From: Gammaproteobacteria bacterium 42_54_T18
GTDB lineage: Bacteria > Pseudomonadota > Gammaproteobacteria > Pseudomonadales > Ketobacteraceae
DNA length: 51,954 nt
Assembly: GCA_002163245.1 (NCBI GenBank)
Contig: MAAL01000163.1
Span: 1-51,954 of the forward strand
Direction of reading: 5' to 3'
The notes below the pieces were generated by a model. The model saw nothing but the letters and a program-made list of their open reading frames with translations, had not been told where the DNA came from and searched no databases. Below, piece after piece: positions 26,973 through 37,295 of this stretch; within the stretch, counting starts at the first letter, position 1, and every line of letters begins with the position of its first letter. A program made the position numbers and the translations under genes.

Positions 26973-27722
26973 CTAGCCTTCTCCACCATCAGGTACAAAC
27001 ACATAACCAACACCCCAAACGGTCTGAATATAGCGCGAATTGGATGGGTCTTCTTCGATCAAGCGGCGCAAACGTGATACCTGAACATCAATACTACGCT
27101 CCATGGCACTCCATTCACGTCCACGGGCCAAATTCATCAATTTATCCCGTGTTAATGGCTCTCTCGGGTGCTGTACTAACGCTTTCATTACCGCAAATTC
27201 TCCCGTAGTGAGAGACATCGATTCACCATTTTTGGTCAATGAACGCACAGAAAGATCTAACACATAAGGACCAAATTCAACTTTTTCGTCCTGCTGACTA
27301 GGCGCTCCTGGTAGCTCTTTCACCTGTCGGCGCATAACCGCTTTGATTCGAGCAACTAATTCCCGTGGATTAAAGGGCTTGGGTAAATAGTCATCCGCTC
27401 CAGCATCCAAACCGTTGATCCGGTCATTGTCATCACCTTTTGCGGTTAACATAATGATCGGCAGTGCGTTTTCTTTCTCTCGCATACGACGACAAATAGA
27501 TAAGCCATCTTCGCCTGGCAACATCAAATCAAGAACCATCAACGAGTATATCTCTCGCCCCAACGCACGATCCATTTGCTCTGCATCCGCAACAGTTTTC
27601 ACTAAATAGCCCTGTTCTTCCAAGAACCTCTGTAACAATGCGCGCAACCGGGCATCATCATCCACCACCAATATTTTAAATTGCTCCTGCGAGTCGGCTT
27701 GCTCTTGCGCTGCTTCTGTCAC
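26973..27722 (-). CDS. ompR: OmpR response regulator
   Basis: The product has 249 residues from GTG 27722, which has a GGAG site six bases upstream; a TTG further up is less likely. The receiver domain starts FKILVVDDDARLRALL, with phospho-acceptor D65 in LMVLDLMLPGEDG and lysine in YLPKPFNPREL. The winged-helix domain has LTTGEFAVMKAL, the recognition region SIDVQVSRLRRLIEED and the ending VWGVGYVFVPDG, all close to OmpR of Pseudomonas and E. coli. It controls outer membrane and envelope genes with EnvZ. It is divergent from an RND efflux operon; the shared intergenic region has repeated TTTTGTWACA motifs. Confidence 0.95.
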   Translation of the reverse strand: MTEAAQEQADSQEQFKILVVDDDARLRALLQRFLEEQGYLVKTVADAEQMDRALGREIYSLMVLDLMLPGEDGLSICRRMREKENALPIIMLTAKGDDNDRINGLDAGADDYLPKPFNPRELVARIKAVMRRQVKELPGAPSQQDEKVEFGPYVLDLSVRSLTKNGESMSLTTGEFAVMKALVQHPREPLTRDKLMNLARGREWSAMERSIDVQVSRLRRLIEEDPSNSRYIQTVWGVGYVFVPDGGEG

Positions 27723-28035
27723 AACTTTCTCCAATATCAAAGGGAACTACTCAAGTGTTAACAGGCTCTACAATAGCCTGTGTTGGCTCAATTCAAAAAT
27801 AGCTAAGGGGCGCGTTTTGTTACAAGATATGAACACTTGGCTATCACATTGACCTCAAAGGCAAAATTTTGACCAGGCCATTTGTGATATTGTGTTACTT
27901 TTGTAACAGAACGCCCCAATATGAAGCGTATTAGGCTATTCTTTATTGAAGTTAGCAAGCCACCAATTGGCAAACGCAGACCAACAGTTATATCAATAAC
28001 TATAATTTGTCATCACAATCGACCACAACACGCAA
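27723..28035. promoter_or_regulatory. ompR / RND efflux divergent promoter region
   Basis: This 313-bp region contains no gene. It holds TTTTGTTACA (27815-27824) and TTTTGTAACA (27899-27908). The second is part of the palindrome TGTTAC-TTTT-GTAACA (27893-27908). These could be binding sites for a regulator, OmpR itself being the obvious candidate for autoregulation (inference). Confidence 0.45.
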
Positions 28036-29352
28036 ATGAGCAAACAAAAAGTACTCCCCATTCTGGTCATCGTAGTTGTCGCTATTTGTATCCTTGCTTT
28101 ATATTTCTTTAAACCAAGTGCACGCGCAAAAGCAACACCCAACAACGCTTGGCGCGTATCGGTACAAAAAGCACACCTAACATCTAATATCCCCCAGCTC
28201 TCACTTATCGGCCAAGTCGAATCCCCTCGGGAAACAACCCTAGCATCACCGTCCAATGCTTATGTAAATGAGGTATTGGTCGCTGAAGGTAACCTGGTGG
28301 AAAAGGGGCAATTGCTGGTAACCTTGGACACCAGTGATGAAAAACTACGCCTGGCCCAACGAGAAGCCGACGTTGCTGATCTAAACGCGCAAATTACAGC
28401 AGAAAAAAATCGCTTCCAATCAGATATAGAAGCACTAGCAATAGAAAAAGATCTCTCCAAACTCGCCAATAAAGCCAGCACACGTTACGGTAATTTGGCT
28501 AAACGACAAGTAGGTTCAGATGTCCAATGGGATGAATCCAAGCAAGCCGCTGGAAAACAATCTCTCAGCTTGTTGAATCGTGAACTAGCCATTCAAGATC
28601 ACCCCAATCGTTTAGCAAGACTCCAGGCACAATTAGCTCGAGTTAGCGCCCTGCGTGATCAATCTGCCCTTGATTTGGCACGAACACAAATTACCGCCCC
28701 CTTTAACGGTCGTATTACCAAACTACCCATTTCACCTCAAAACAGGCTCCGTACTGGAGATACCGTTCTCACGCTATACGATACTGACGCTATTGAAATT
28801 CGGGCTCAGGTCCCGTTGAAGTACCTACCTACATTTGAGTTCGCTTTACAGCAAAAAAAACCGATTACCGGAGACTTTTCTAGCCTTGGGAAAACCATCC
28901 CTCTCACCTTGTCACGGCTGTCCGGTGCCATTGGAAAAGGCAAAGGGGGAATTGATGGATTGTTTAGTATTGAAGTAAACCCTCAAACCCAACAGGCATT
29001 CCCTATTACGGTGGGGAGATCACTTTCAATCTCGCTGAAACTACCTGCTGTAAGCGAAAGTATCATTGTGCCAACCCAAGCAATTTATGGTCAGGATAGA
29101 ATTTATACCGTTCAAAATTCTCTATTAGTAAGCCACCAGATTAAGCGTGTCGGAACACAAACATCCCTGGATGGCTCACTTAGGTTTCTCATCGACAGTG
29201 CTAATATTAAAGAAGGTGCGAATATCCTTATCACCCAAGTACCCAATGCTATATCCGGCATGGAAGTGCAAATCACCCATTCGACAAATTTAGAAAGCGC
29301 GCAAAACGCAGAACCAGCACAGCTCACCAAAAAAGTTGACCCTCAACTATGA
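28036..29352 (+). CDS. RND efflux periplasmic adaptor (membrane fusion protein)
   Basis: This 438-residue adaptor of the HlyD/AcrA type has an N-terminal membrane anchor (about residues 6-23, no lipobox), a biotinyl-lipoyl half (ASPSNAYVNEVLVAEGNLVEKGQLL split around residues 73-96), an alpha-hairpin with coiled coil (about 110-210), then the second lipoyl half TQITAPFNGRITKLPI and beta-barrel domains. It bridges the inner-membrane pump and an outer-membrane channel; no TolC-type gene is present nearby. Its stop overlaps the pump start by four bases (ATGA), so expression is coupled. The substrate is unknown. Confidence 0.92.
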   Translation: MSKQKVLPILVIVVVAICILALYFFKPSARAKATPNNAWRVSVQKAHLTSNIPQLSLIGQVESPRETTLASPSNAYVNEVLVAEGNLVEKGQLLVTLDTSDEKLRLAQREADVADLNAQITAEKNRFQSDIEALAIEKDLSKLANKASTRYGNLAKRQVGSDVQWDESKQAAGKQSLSLLNRELAIQDHPNRLARLQAQLARVSALRDQSALDLARTQITAPFNGRITKLPISPQNRLRTGDTVLTLYDTDAIEIRAQVPLKYLPTFEFALQQKKPITGDFSSLGKTIPLTLSRLSGAIGKGKGGIDGLFSIEVNPQTQQAFPITVGRSLSISLKLPAVSESIIVPTQAIYGQDRIYTVQNSLLVSHQIKRVGTQTSLDGSLRFLIDSANIKEGANILITQVPNAISGMEVQITHSTNLESAQNAEPAQLTKKVDPQL

Positions 29353-32300
29353 GCGAGCCAACGGCCAGCGCATCACCACCATCCTCACCCGTCACCCAAA
29401 ACTTGATTGAAATATTTACACAACACAAAGTTGCTGCAAACTTATTAATGTTTCTTTTTATTCTCTGTGGATTATGGGGACTTAAAAAGCTCAACACGCA
29501 GTTTTTTCCGCAGTTTGAATTAGATTACATCACGGTAAACGTTGCATGGAGCGGTGCGAGTGCTGAGGATGTGGAGCGTTCAGTAACGCTGCCTATTGAG
29601 CAATCCCTTGACAGCATCACTCAGATCAAAACATTAACTTCCAGTAGCCGCTCAGGCACCGCAATCATTATATTAGAACTCATTGAAGGCAGTGACATTG
29701 AATCCATTGTAAATCGGGTTCGGCAAAACATTGAAGTTATCCGCAATTTACCTGAAGATGCTGAACGCCCCATTGTGCAAAGGATTGAACGCTTCTCACC
29801 CGTCGCCAAGGTACTGATCACTGGCCCTGATCATTTGGATGAGCTAAGTCAGCTCGCACGACAATTTGAAAGTGAACTTCTTCAGCTTGGCATAAAGAAA
29901 GTTAATTTTGTTGGTCTTCCTGAAGAAGAAATTGCCATTGAAGTACCTTCTACAGCAATTTATGAAACCGGTTTATCCTTACGCAGCATCTCCAGCAACA
30001 TCCGTCAAAATAGCCAAGACCTGCCCGCAGGTACTGCCACGCGAAATGAAGTTTCCAAACAAATACGAAGCTTAAGCCAGAAGCGCTCTATTATTGGTTT
30101 CGAGAATTTGCCATTAACCACCGATAGCCAAGGGCGCTTATTACGAGTACGTGATGTTGCAACCGTATCTCGAAGGCCTCAGGCAGATCAGGCATATCTC
30201 ACATGGAACGGTCAGCCCGCCATTGAAATGACCATTATGCGTACCGACGCAGAAGACACATTAAAAATTGCCGACACATTAAATCAGTGGATCGAAAGCG
30301 CCCAAACAAAACTACCCCAGGGAGTCACATTACACTCCTATAATGAACGTTGGAAAAGTTTAAAAGAGCGAATTCAATTATTAGTAACCAACGGCTCCGG
30401 TGGTCTAATACTTGTCGTTGCCACTCTTTTTCTCTTTTTACGAGCGCGAGTTGCGTTTTGGGTCACCGTAGGCATTCCAACATCCTTTCTCGCGACTCTT
30501 GCTATTCTGTATTTTATTGGTGGCACCATTAACATGATCAGTTTATTTGCATTGATCATGGCCTTGGGGATTATCGTTGATGATGCCATCGTAGTAGGTG
30601 AAGACACCCTGACCCATGTAGAAATGGGTGAAAGTGCATTATCGTCCGCGGTGGGTGGAGCTCAGCGCATGCTCGCTCCGGTGATATCATCGTCTCTAAC
30701 AACCATCGCGGCATTCCTTCCCCTTGCTCTTGTTAGCGGCACAATGGGGAAAATAATTTTTGATATGCCGACGGTGATTATCTGCGTCATCATCGCATCA
30801 ATTATTGAATGCTTTATTATCTTACCCGGACACCTTCACCACAGTCTAAAAAAGCAAAAGCCAGAAAACCCTAATAGTATTCGCGCAAGGTTTGAAGTTC
30901 GTTTTAATCGTTTCCGTGAAGAAAAAGTACGTCCAATGGTAGAACTCGCTATCCAGTATCGAGGTACAACAATCACCATTGGTATATGTGCATTTATATT
31001 GGCGTTATCGCTTTCCGTCACGGGTCACTTACGGTTTACCTTTTTCCCTACTATTGAGGGAAATGAAATTCGTGCCAATGTAGAATTTCACCCAGGCACA
31101 TCGGAAAGTAAAGTAGCCGACTTTCTTAGCCACCTTGAAAATACGCTGTCCACACTTGATGCTGAATATAACAATGACATGGTTAACATTGGTATTACTT
31201 TCCACCGCCGTAGCTTTTTTGGTAGTGGACGTCGAGCTGAAGTTGCCAATGAAAATGGTGCACTTATTGTCGATTTAAAATTACACAAGCGCCCCATTTC
31301 CAATGCTGAATTTATTCGGCATTGGAAAGATAGTATTGTACTGCCCGCCGGTATTTCAAGATTTGTTATTAACCAACGTAAACTAGGGCCCGGTGGACAA
31401 GCTTTAGCCTTCAAACTGATTGGCTCAGATCCATTACAACTAAAACAAGCATCATTAGAACTTCAACAAGAAATCCGGAAATTTAGCGGCACTAGCAATA
31501 TTGGCGATGACCTGCCCTTTGGACAAGAACAACTCATTTATACACTAACACCTACAGGAAGAAGCCTCGGGTTAACCACCGAAAATATGGGCAGACAAAT
31601 ACGCTCTGCATTTGATGGATCTATCGCGCAAATATTTCATGAAAAAGACAACGAAATTGAAGTTCGCGTTAGTCTACCTCAAGCTGAAAAAAATCAAAGC
31701 CTTGCGCTTGAGCAATTCCCAATCGTCACACCAACAGGGCAAATCGTACCTTTAGCAAACGTTGTACACTTCGAGTCACGCCAAGGCTTGAGCCAATTAA
31801 ATCACATCGATAAAGAGCTTAACATTGTCGTTGGAGCTGATGTCGATGAATCCACAGGGAATGCAAATGAAATTTCCGCAGCCTTAAACGAGACGTTCTT
31901 ACCATCCTTGAAAGCACGCTTTAGTTTAACCATCGATGCCGATGGCCAAGCCGCTGACCAAAAAGAAACCCTTGATGATATGATCATTGGTGTTGGCCTG
32001 GGTTTAACGCTAATTTATATCATTCTTGCCTGGGTATTTTCCTCTTATAGTTGGCCTCTAGCGGTAATGACTGCAATTCCTTTTGGGTTAACAGGTGCAA
32101 TATTTGGGCACTTTCTTCTTGGCAAAGATTTATCGATGTTTTCACTAATGGGGCTGTTTGGTCTATCAGGAATTGTCATCAACGATTCCATTGTACTGAT
32201 TACATTTTACGGACAACTTCGTAAGGCCGGCATCGATGCGCACAAGGCAATTATTGACGCCATTTGTGCGCGCTTTCGTGCCGTTTTATTGACAACACTA

Positions 32301-32483
32301 ACAACTGTTGCAGGGTTATTACCAATTTTATTTGAAACATCCCTGCAAGCTCAATTTTTAATTCCTATGGCTATCTCCATTGTGTTTGGTCTTGCTTATG
32401 GAACCTTCCTAATCTTATTTTTTATTCCGGCTTTATTGATGATGATTGAAGGTGGAAAGCGCAGATTAGGAATTCTGTCATAG
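29349..32483 (+). CDS. RND efflux pump, inner-membrane subunit (HAE1/AcrB-like)
   Basis: This 1044-residue proton-driven transporter has TM1 near residues 25-42, a large periplasmic loop, a cluster of helices with the proton-relay motif MALGIIVDDAIVVGED in TM4 (double aspartate), a second periplasmic loop, and a C-terminal helix bundle (GLFGLSGIVINDSIVLI, and ARFRAVLLTTLTTVAGLLP). Length and topology fit the HAE1 family. The branch resembles exporters of hydrophobic compounds rather than metal exporters (no CzcA-type metal motif seen). It is coupled to the adaptor gene by a 4-bp overlap. The neighbouring ompR-envZ may regulate it (inference). Confidence 0.92.
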   Translation: MSEPTASASPPSSPVTQNLIEIFTQHKVAANLLMFLFILCGLWGLKKLNTQFFPQFELDYITVNVAWSGASAEDVERSVTLPIEQSLDSITQIKTLTSSSRSGTAIIILELIEGSDIESIVNRVRQNIEVIRNLPEDAERPIVQRIERFSPVAKVLITGPDHLDELSQLARQFESELLQLGIKKVNFVGLPEEEIAIEVPSTAIYETGLSLRSISSNIRQNSQDLPAGTATRNEVSKQIRSLSQKRSIIGFENLPLTTDSQGRLLRVRDVATVSRRPQADQAYLTWNGQPAIEMTIMRTDAEDTLKIADTLNQWIESAQTKLPQGVTLHSYNERWKSLKERIQLLVTNGSGGLILVVATLFLFLRARVAFWVTVGIPTSFLATLAILYFIGGTINMISLFALIMALGIIVDDAIVVGEDTLTHVEMGESALSSAVGGAQRMLAPVISSSLTTIAAFLPLALVSGTMGKIIFDMPTVIICVIIASIIECFIILPGHLHHSLKKQKPENPNSIRARFEVRFNRFREEKVRPMVELAIQYRGTTITIGICAFILALSLSVTGHLRFTFFPTIEGNEIRANVEFHPGTSESKVADFLSHLENTLSTLDAEYNNDMVNIGITFHRRSFFGSGRRAEVANENGALIVDLKLHKRPISNAEFIRHWKDSIVLPAGISRFVINQRKLGPGGQALAFKLIGSDPLQLKQASLELQQEIRKFSGTSNIGDDLPFGQEQLIYTLTPTGRSLGLTTENMGRQIRSAFDGSIAQIFHEKDNEIEVRVSLPQAEKNQSLALEQFPIVTPTGQIVPLANVVHFESRQGLSQLNHIDKELNIVVGADVDESTGNANEISAALNETFLPSLKARFSLTIDADGQAADQKETLDDMIIGVGLGLTLIYIILAWVFSSYSWPLAVMTAIPFGLTGAIFGHFLLGKDLSMFSLMGLFGLSGIVINDSIVLITFYGQLRKAGIDAHKAIIDAICARFRAVLLTTLTTVAGLLPILFETSLQAQFLIPMAISIVFGLAYGTFLILFFIPALLMMIEGGKRRLGILS

Positions 32484-32612
32484 TTTCTCTATTGACTCTT
32501 TGCTACACTCCTTCCACTCCTAAACCAGGCCAAAAGGTTAGATGTGGCAAGCACCATAACGACACTGCCTAACCATTCGCGCTAACAACACTATCAGTCG
32601 CTTTTCATTATC

Positions 32613-34772
32613 ATGAACAATAAGGCACCGCATTCACCAAACAAGTATTTACCCACAGAACGCCTCTCCGCCGATGCGGATCGGCTAAATGTGTTTTATC
32701 GCCTGGAAAGAGACTCGATAAAACCACTACTTGTTATGCTTGATAAGCTTTTTGATAATTTGGACGAAACATTATTTAATGCGGTAAACAGCGCCAGCGA
32801 CCAGAAAGAACAAAATTATTATTTTTCCTGCATGGAAGAGTTACGCACAAAACGCAATCACTCTCACACCCGCTTCCGTCATTATTTAACACAGAATTTC
32901 CGGGCATTAGTGAAGTCAGAAAAACAATTATGGAAATCATCCATTATTGATTTATACGGCATCCAAGACTTTGAAATTGAAGTCTCCATTAATAACATTG
33001 TGACCCGAACACGTTGTGCAATACCCGGTCCATTACTGTATTTGTTAACACGATTAAATGCACTACTCCCGGAAGCTCGAGTTATTTCCTCAAGCAACCC
33101 TTTTGACCCTAAACAAATAGTTACTGCATTTATTTTAGCCGTTGCCCCATTAAAATTTGATACGTCACTGCGTTTGCAACTTCTCAATAATTTTGAAAAA
33201 GTATTATTAGAGACGTTACAAACCCAAGTCGAACTTGCCAACGCATTATTAATCCAAAAAAATTATTGCCCTGATATTGATTCAGAAAGCCTTCGTCACA
33301 CACGCTTCACAGTTCCAGAACAAGTAATACTATCTTCTGAATCATCAACACCAGAGCCCTCCAGAAAAAAATCTGAGCCATCATTAGAGTTCACAAACAA
33401 AGACACTGCTAGTCAAATCCCAGCGATTGATAAAACGGCAGTTCATACAACCGTTCAAACAACATACCCCTCAATTTCGAAATCAAAACTTTTTCACCTC
33501 ATCGATTTCATGCAGCGATGTCAATTAAGGTACCCGCTGTCCCTAAGTGCGTTACAAGTTCAGCCACTAATTGAACACCTGTTAACAAATAGCATCGTAC
33601 GTTACGAACGCCATACACTATCCAACAATGATAAAAACATTATTCGTTTGATGGATAATGCATTTCGCTTTGTATACTCCCAAGAGCTACCTCAACCCAT
33701 GCTGCTTTTGGTATTAAAATTACAATTGCCATTGCTAAAAGTGGCTCTGTGCGACACCCGATTCTTAACCAATAGAAACCACCCTGCTCGACAATTACTA
33801 AACGCATTAACAACAACTGGCATTAACTGGGAGCAGACCAACAGCAATATGCTACACAACGGTATACATTTTATCGTTGAACGGCTATCCAGCGAATTAT
33901 ACGGTGACCCTCGCCTTTTCCAGCAACTTGCCACATCACTGATCAACGCGCTGGCAACACAAACCGACAAAGCAAACAAACTGGAAGTTCGCGTCATCGA
34001 AAGCGAACAAGGTAAAGACAAAACCGAGCACGCCCGTCTCCTCGTGAATCAATTGCTTGCAGATCGCTTACAGGGAAAGAAAATCCACCCCCAATGTAAA
34101 ACATTCCTATTAGAGACCTGGTATAAAATACTATTTCAGCAAGTATTAAAATATGGTGAAAACTCTGAAAAGGTGAAAAACACACTGCTAATAACGCAAC
34201 ACTTTATCCATTTATCCAGCGGTATGATGGCAAACAACACGCCAATATTTTCACAATTAATTGATCCTATTCGGGAAAGGCTGTACGACATCCATACCGG
34301 TCAAAAGCAAATTGACCAACAATTAATCCAACTCCAAACTGCGATACAACAAACAGCCACTGAGGCCTCGCAAGGAACCTTGGCGTTCCCAATCTTTGAC
34401 CAAACATACCAAGAACCCACTACTATTGTGGATTTTTTAAGCCAAAAAGATCTTGAGAACCTCGATACCGTATTATTCAGTGACCTACTTAAACAAGTAG
34501 AGCAACTTACTCCTGGCACCTGGTTTCAATTCACCTGCCCCGGCCAACCCAAACAGTTATGTAAACTCGCAAGCCAACTACCGTTTTCCAATTCATTATT
34601 GTTTACCCATGCAAACGGGCAAAAAGCAAAAACTGTCAGCTTAGAGCAGCTCGCCTCTCAACTCTACCGAACAGAAGCAACCCCTGTACACAACGCACCG
34701 TTACTCGACCGGGCGCTGCGTTATGCAACCAACCAACTGCGCTCAGAGATGGCAACCCAAATAGCTTATTAG
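32613..34772 (+). CDS. DUF1631 family protein (copy 1)
   Basis: This 719-residue, mostly helical cytoplasmic protein belongs to the DUF1631 family (sometimes misnamed thymidine phosphorylase in databases). Family-type segments include LFDNLDETLFNAVNSA near the N-terminus, FVYSQELPQPMLLLVLKLQLPLLKVAL in the middle, and HPARQLLNALTTTGINW shortly after. The last 95 residues form a beta-rich module starting LTPGTWFQFTCPGQPKQLCKLASQ and ending with the hydrophobic helix LLDRALRYATNQL. Function is not established. A paralogue follows after 175 bp on the same strand. Confidence 0.85.
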   Translation: MNNKAPHSPNKYLPTERLSADADRLNVFYRLERDSIKPLLVMLDKLFDNLDETLFNAVNSASDQKEQNYYFSCMEELRTKRNHSHTRFRHYLTQNFRALVKSEKQLWKSSIIDLYGIQDFEIEVSINNIVTRTRCAIPGPLLYLLTRLNALLPEARVISSSNPFDPKQIVTAFILAVAPLKFDTSLRLQLLNNFEKVLLETLQTQVELANALLIQKNYCPDIDSESLRHTRFTVPEQVILSSESSTPEPSRKKSEPSLEFTNKDTASQIPAIDKTAVHTTVQTTYPSISKSKLFHLIDFMQRCQLRYPLSLSALQVQPLIEHLLTNSIVRYERHTLSNNDKNIIRLMDNAFRFVYSQELPQPMLLLVLKLQLPLLKVALCDTRFLTNRNHPARQLLNALTTTGINWEQTNSNMLHNGIHFIVERLSSELYGDPRLFQQLATSLINALATQTDKANKLEVRVIESEQGKDKTEHARLLVNQLLADRLQGKKIHPQCKTFLLETWYKILFQQVLKYGENSEKVKNTLLITQHFIHLSSGMMANNTPIFSQLIDPIRERLYDIHTGQKQIDQQLIQLQTAIQQTATEASQGTLAFPIFDQTYQEPTTIVDFLSQKDLENLDTVLFSDLLKQVEQLTPGTWFQFTCPGQPKQLCKLASQLPFSNSLLFTHANGQKAKTVSLEQLASQLYRTEATPVHNAPLLDRALRYATNQLRSEMATQIAY

Positions 34773-34947
34773 CGTTAAATGTAAAATTGATTGTAATTAA
34801 GTCACTTACTCACTTTTAAATAGGCCGCTATGATAGTGACGCAACGGTCTACATGATAGAATTATAAAACTGTGCCGCTTATATTGAAAACATTGCCTTC
34901 GCATCATTCCAAACAGGGAAACTACCGCGCAGGAAAGGAACTCCTTA

Positions 34948-37155
34948 ATGACATCTGATACTCCAGATAACGCTATTGCCCCCTTCGCATCCTCGGGGCA
35001 GCCTCATAATGGAAAACCATCCATTCTCGATAATATCCGGAGTCGATCTATTGAGACGTTGTCTACTTTAGTATCAACACTCTTCGAGCAAATTGATGAC
35101 ACATTCTTTGAACTCGCAGATTCAGCCCACAACAATAATGAGCAAAATGTCTACTTCGAATCCATGCGTGATATTCGATTACAACGCAAACGTGTGGAAC
35201 ACTCTTTTTTTGCCAGCTTAGAATTAGACTTTCGCAACATTTCTGTAACCGCGGTAGACAACACCAGCAACACCTTAGATGACGCCCTAGAATTACTCGA
35301 CAAAGAAGATGTGGAAATTGATGTTGCCATTAGCAGCATGGTAAGCCGCGCGCGCTGCGAATTCCCCACGCTACTGTTGCAAATAAATACTCGCTTTAGT
35401 GAATTCCTAAAACCTATCAGTGTTCAAGAAGACAACAACCCTCTTGACCCGCAACAGCTCGTTCGTCATTTTGTTGCAGCTTGTGACCATTTTCAGATAG
35501 GCCTTCAATCTCGGCTGATCTTCTTAAAACAATTTGATCAACTAGTATTGCGACATTACGAGCAGGTGCTGCTGGATACCAACCAGATTCTGATTGCAGC
35601 AGGGATTCTTCCCAATCTACGAGCAATTATTCGACGCACCCCCTCACAAATTAAGCAGAACAACGCAAAATACGCCCAAAAGGACAAAATATCACAGCAG
35701 CAACATGCGAATAACAATTCTGCTAGTTTCGGCAATAATGGGAATAACGCCTTTGGCACACTACAAAGTTTACTGACTGCCACTCGAAATTTGCAAGAGC
35801 CTTCCGTCTACATTGACAGCCACCTTCCCTCAGCCAACCAACAAGAGATATTCAGCTTTCTTGACAACATTCAAGATACCGCCACCACCACATTCAGCTC
35901 AGCAGGTGATAACTCAGCCATAGCGGCACTCAATGTTGGTCTAAACCTATCGAATCTGCTGAAACAACAAAAAGACAATCAACGTAAGATTAATGAAGTC
36001 GATACCGACATAATTAGCATTGTTGATATGATTTTTGAGTTTATTCTCACCCAAAATTTACCTCCTGCAATGGCCCTGCTACTTGGTAAACTTCAAATCC
36101 CTGTATTAAAAGCCGCAATTAAAGATAAAGCTTTTTTTAATACCAATCAGCACCCAGCAAGACGTCTACTGAACCTCATCGGCCATGTCTGTTTAGGCTG
36201 GGATCACAACACAACACCTGAAACCGATAAACTCTACCTTCAGGTTGAAGCGGTTGTTAGCCATATCCTCAAAAATTATTCCGGGGACAATGCAATATTT
36301 AAAGACGCAGAACAGCAACTACTACACCATGTAAAACAAGAAGAACACCGTTCGCAAGCAATGGAGAAACGCACCATTGCGACAGAAGAAGGTAAGGCCA
36401 AAACAGAGCAAGCTAAACTCCTTATTACCCAACTAGTCAGGGACCGCATCCAGGGCAAGGAACTCCCCCCTGTGGTTATCGCGTTTCTCAAAACACCATG
36501 GCAGAAGTTACTGTTACGCGCACTACTGAAAGAAGGGAAATCCAGCTATGTATGGCGTAGCACGTTACAAGTAGCAGATGACCTAATCTGGAGCGTACAG
36601 CCACAAAAGAATGAAGCATCTCATAAGCGCTGGTTAAAAATAATCCCCGTATTACTTGGGGATATAAAAACAGGCCTTGAAACAATTGCCTACAAACCTT
36701 CAGACACAGACAAAATGATGTCACATTTATGGAAAATCCATAGCCAAATGCTGACACACAAAGGCACAGACAACCCTCTTCGCACCATCAAAGTCGATTT
36801 GACCGATCAACAACCCGCCCAACCGGCTAACGCTAAAATTGAAGCGAGAAAAGCCGAATTGAAGCAAACGGTTATCAATGATTTGTTACATGACGTTTCC
36901 AGTCTTAAAACTGGAACATGGTTTAATTTCATCGAAAGTGACAAAAAAGCCTTACGTTGCAAGCTCACCACAAAAATCCGAGCAACAGACAGCTATGTGT
37001 TTGTAAACCGATTTGGGGCAAAAACAAAACAACTTACCCGTGAGGAACTTGCATTTGCACTTCATGACAAGCAGGTTACCGTATTAAACTCAGGCCCCAT
37101 CATTGACAGAGCCTTAGAAGTCATCATTACACGGCTAAAATCCTCCCTTCCCTGA
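34948..37155 (+). CDS. DUF1631 family protein (copy 2)
   Basis: This 735-residue tandem paralogue of the preceding gene has the corresponding blocks in the same order: LFEQIDDTFFELADSA, FEFILTQNLPPAMALLLGKLQIPVLKAAI, HPARRLLNLIGHVCLGW, a charged helix EEGKAKTEQAKLLITQLV, and a C-terminal module starting LKTGTWFNFIESDKKALRCKL. Sequence identity is moderate by eye, so the duplication is old. An AGGAAAGGAACTCC-type ribosome region precedes ATG 34948. It has no predicted signal peptide or membrane segment. Confidence 0.85.
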   Translation: MTSDTPDNAIAPFASSGQPHNGKPSILDNIRSRSIETLSTLVSTLFEQIDDTFFELADSAHNNNEQNVYFESMRDIRLQRKRVEHSFFASLELDFRNISVTAVDNTSNTLDDALELLDKEDVEIDVAISSMVSRARCEFPTLLLQINTRFSEFLKPISVQEDNNPLDPQQLVRHFVAACDHFQIGLQSRLIFLKQFDQLVLRHYEQVLLDTNQILIAAGILPNLRAIIRRTPSQIKQNNAKYAQKDKISQQQHANNNSASFGNNGNNAFGTLQSLLTATRNLQEPSVYIDSHLPSANQQEIFSFLDNIQDTATTTFSSAGDNSAIAALNVGLNLSNLLKQQKDNQRKINEVDTDIISIVDMIFEFILTQNLPPAMALLLGKLQIPVLKAAIKDKAFFNTNQHPARRLLNLIGHVCLGWDHNTTPETDKLYLQVEAVVSHILKNYSGDNAIFKDAEQQLLHHVKQEEHRSQAMEKRTIATEEGKAKTEQAKLLITQLVRDRIQGKELPPVVIAFLKTPWQKLLLRALLKEGKSSYVWRSTLQVADDLIWSVQPQKNEASHKRWLKIIPVLLGDIKTGLETIAYKPSDTDKMMSHLWKIHSQMLTHKGTDNPLRTIKVDLTDQQPAQPANAKIEARKAELKQTVINDLLHDVSSLKTGTWFNFIESDKKALRCKLTTKIRATDSYVFVNRFGAKTKQLTREELAFALHDKQVTVLNSGPIIDRALEVIITRLKSSLP

Positions 37156-37295
37156 TCACATCTCCACCATTTCAGCCCTACCTCAAGAGTTGATAAATAA
37201 CAAGACTCCCATTGTGTAAATACCAAGGTATAATTTCGCCTCGTGTTACTCATGTTGCAAACCCTTTTCGAGAATCTAGTGCCGAGAACCATAGA

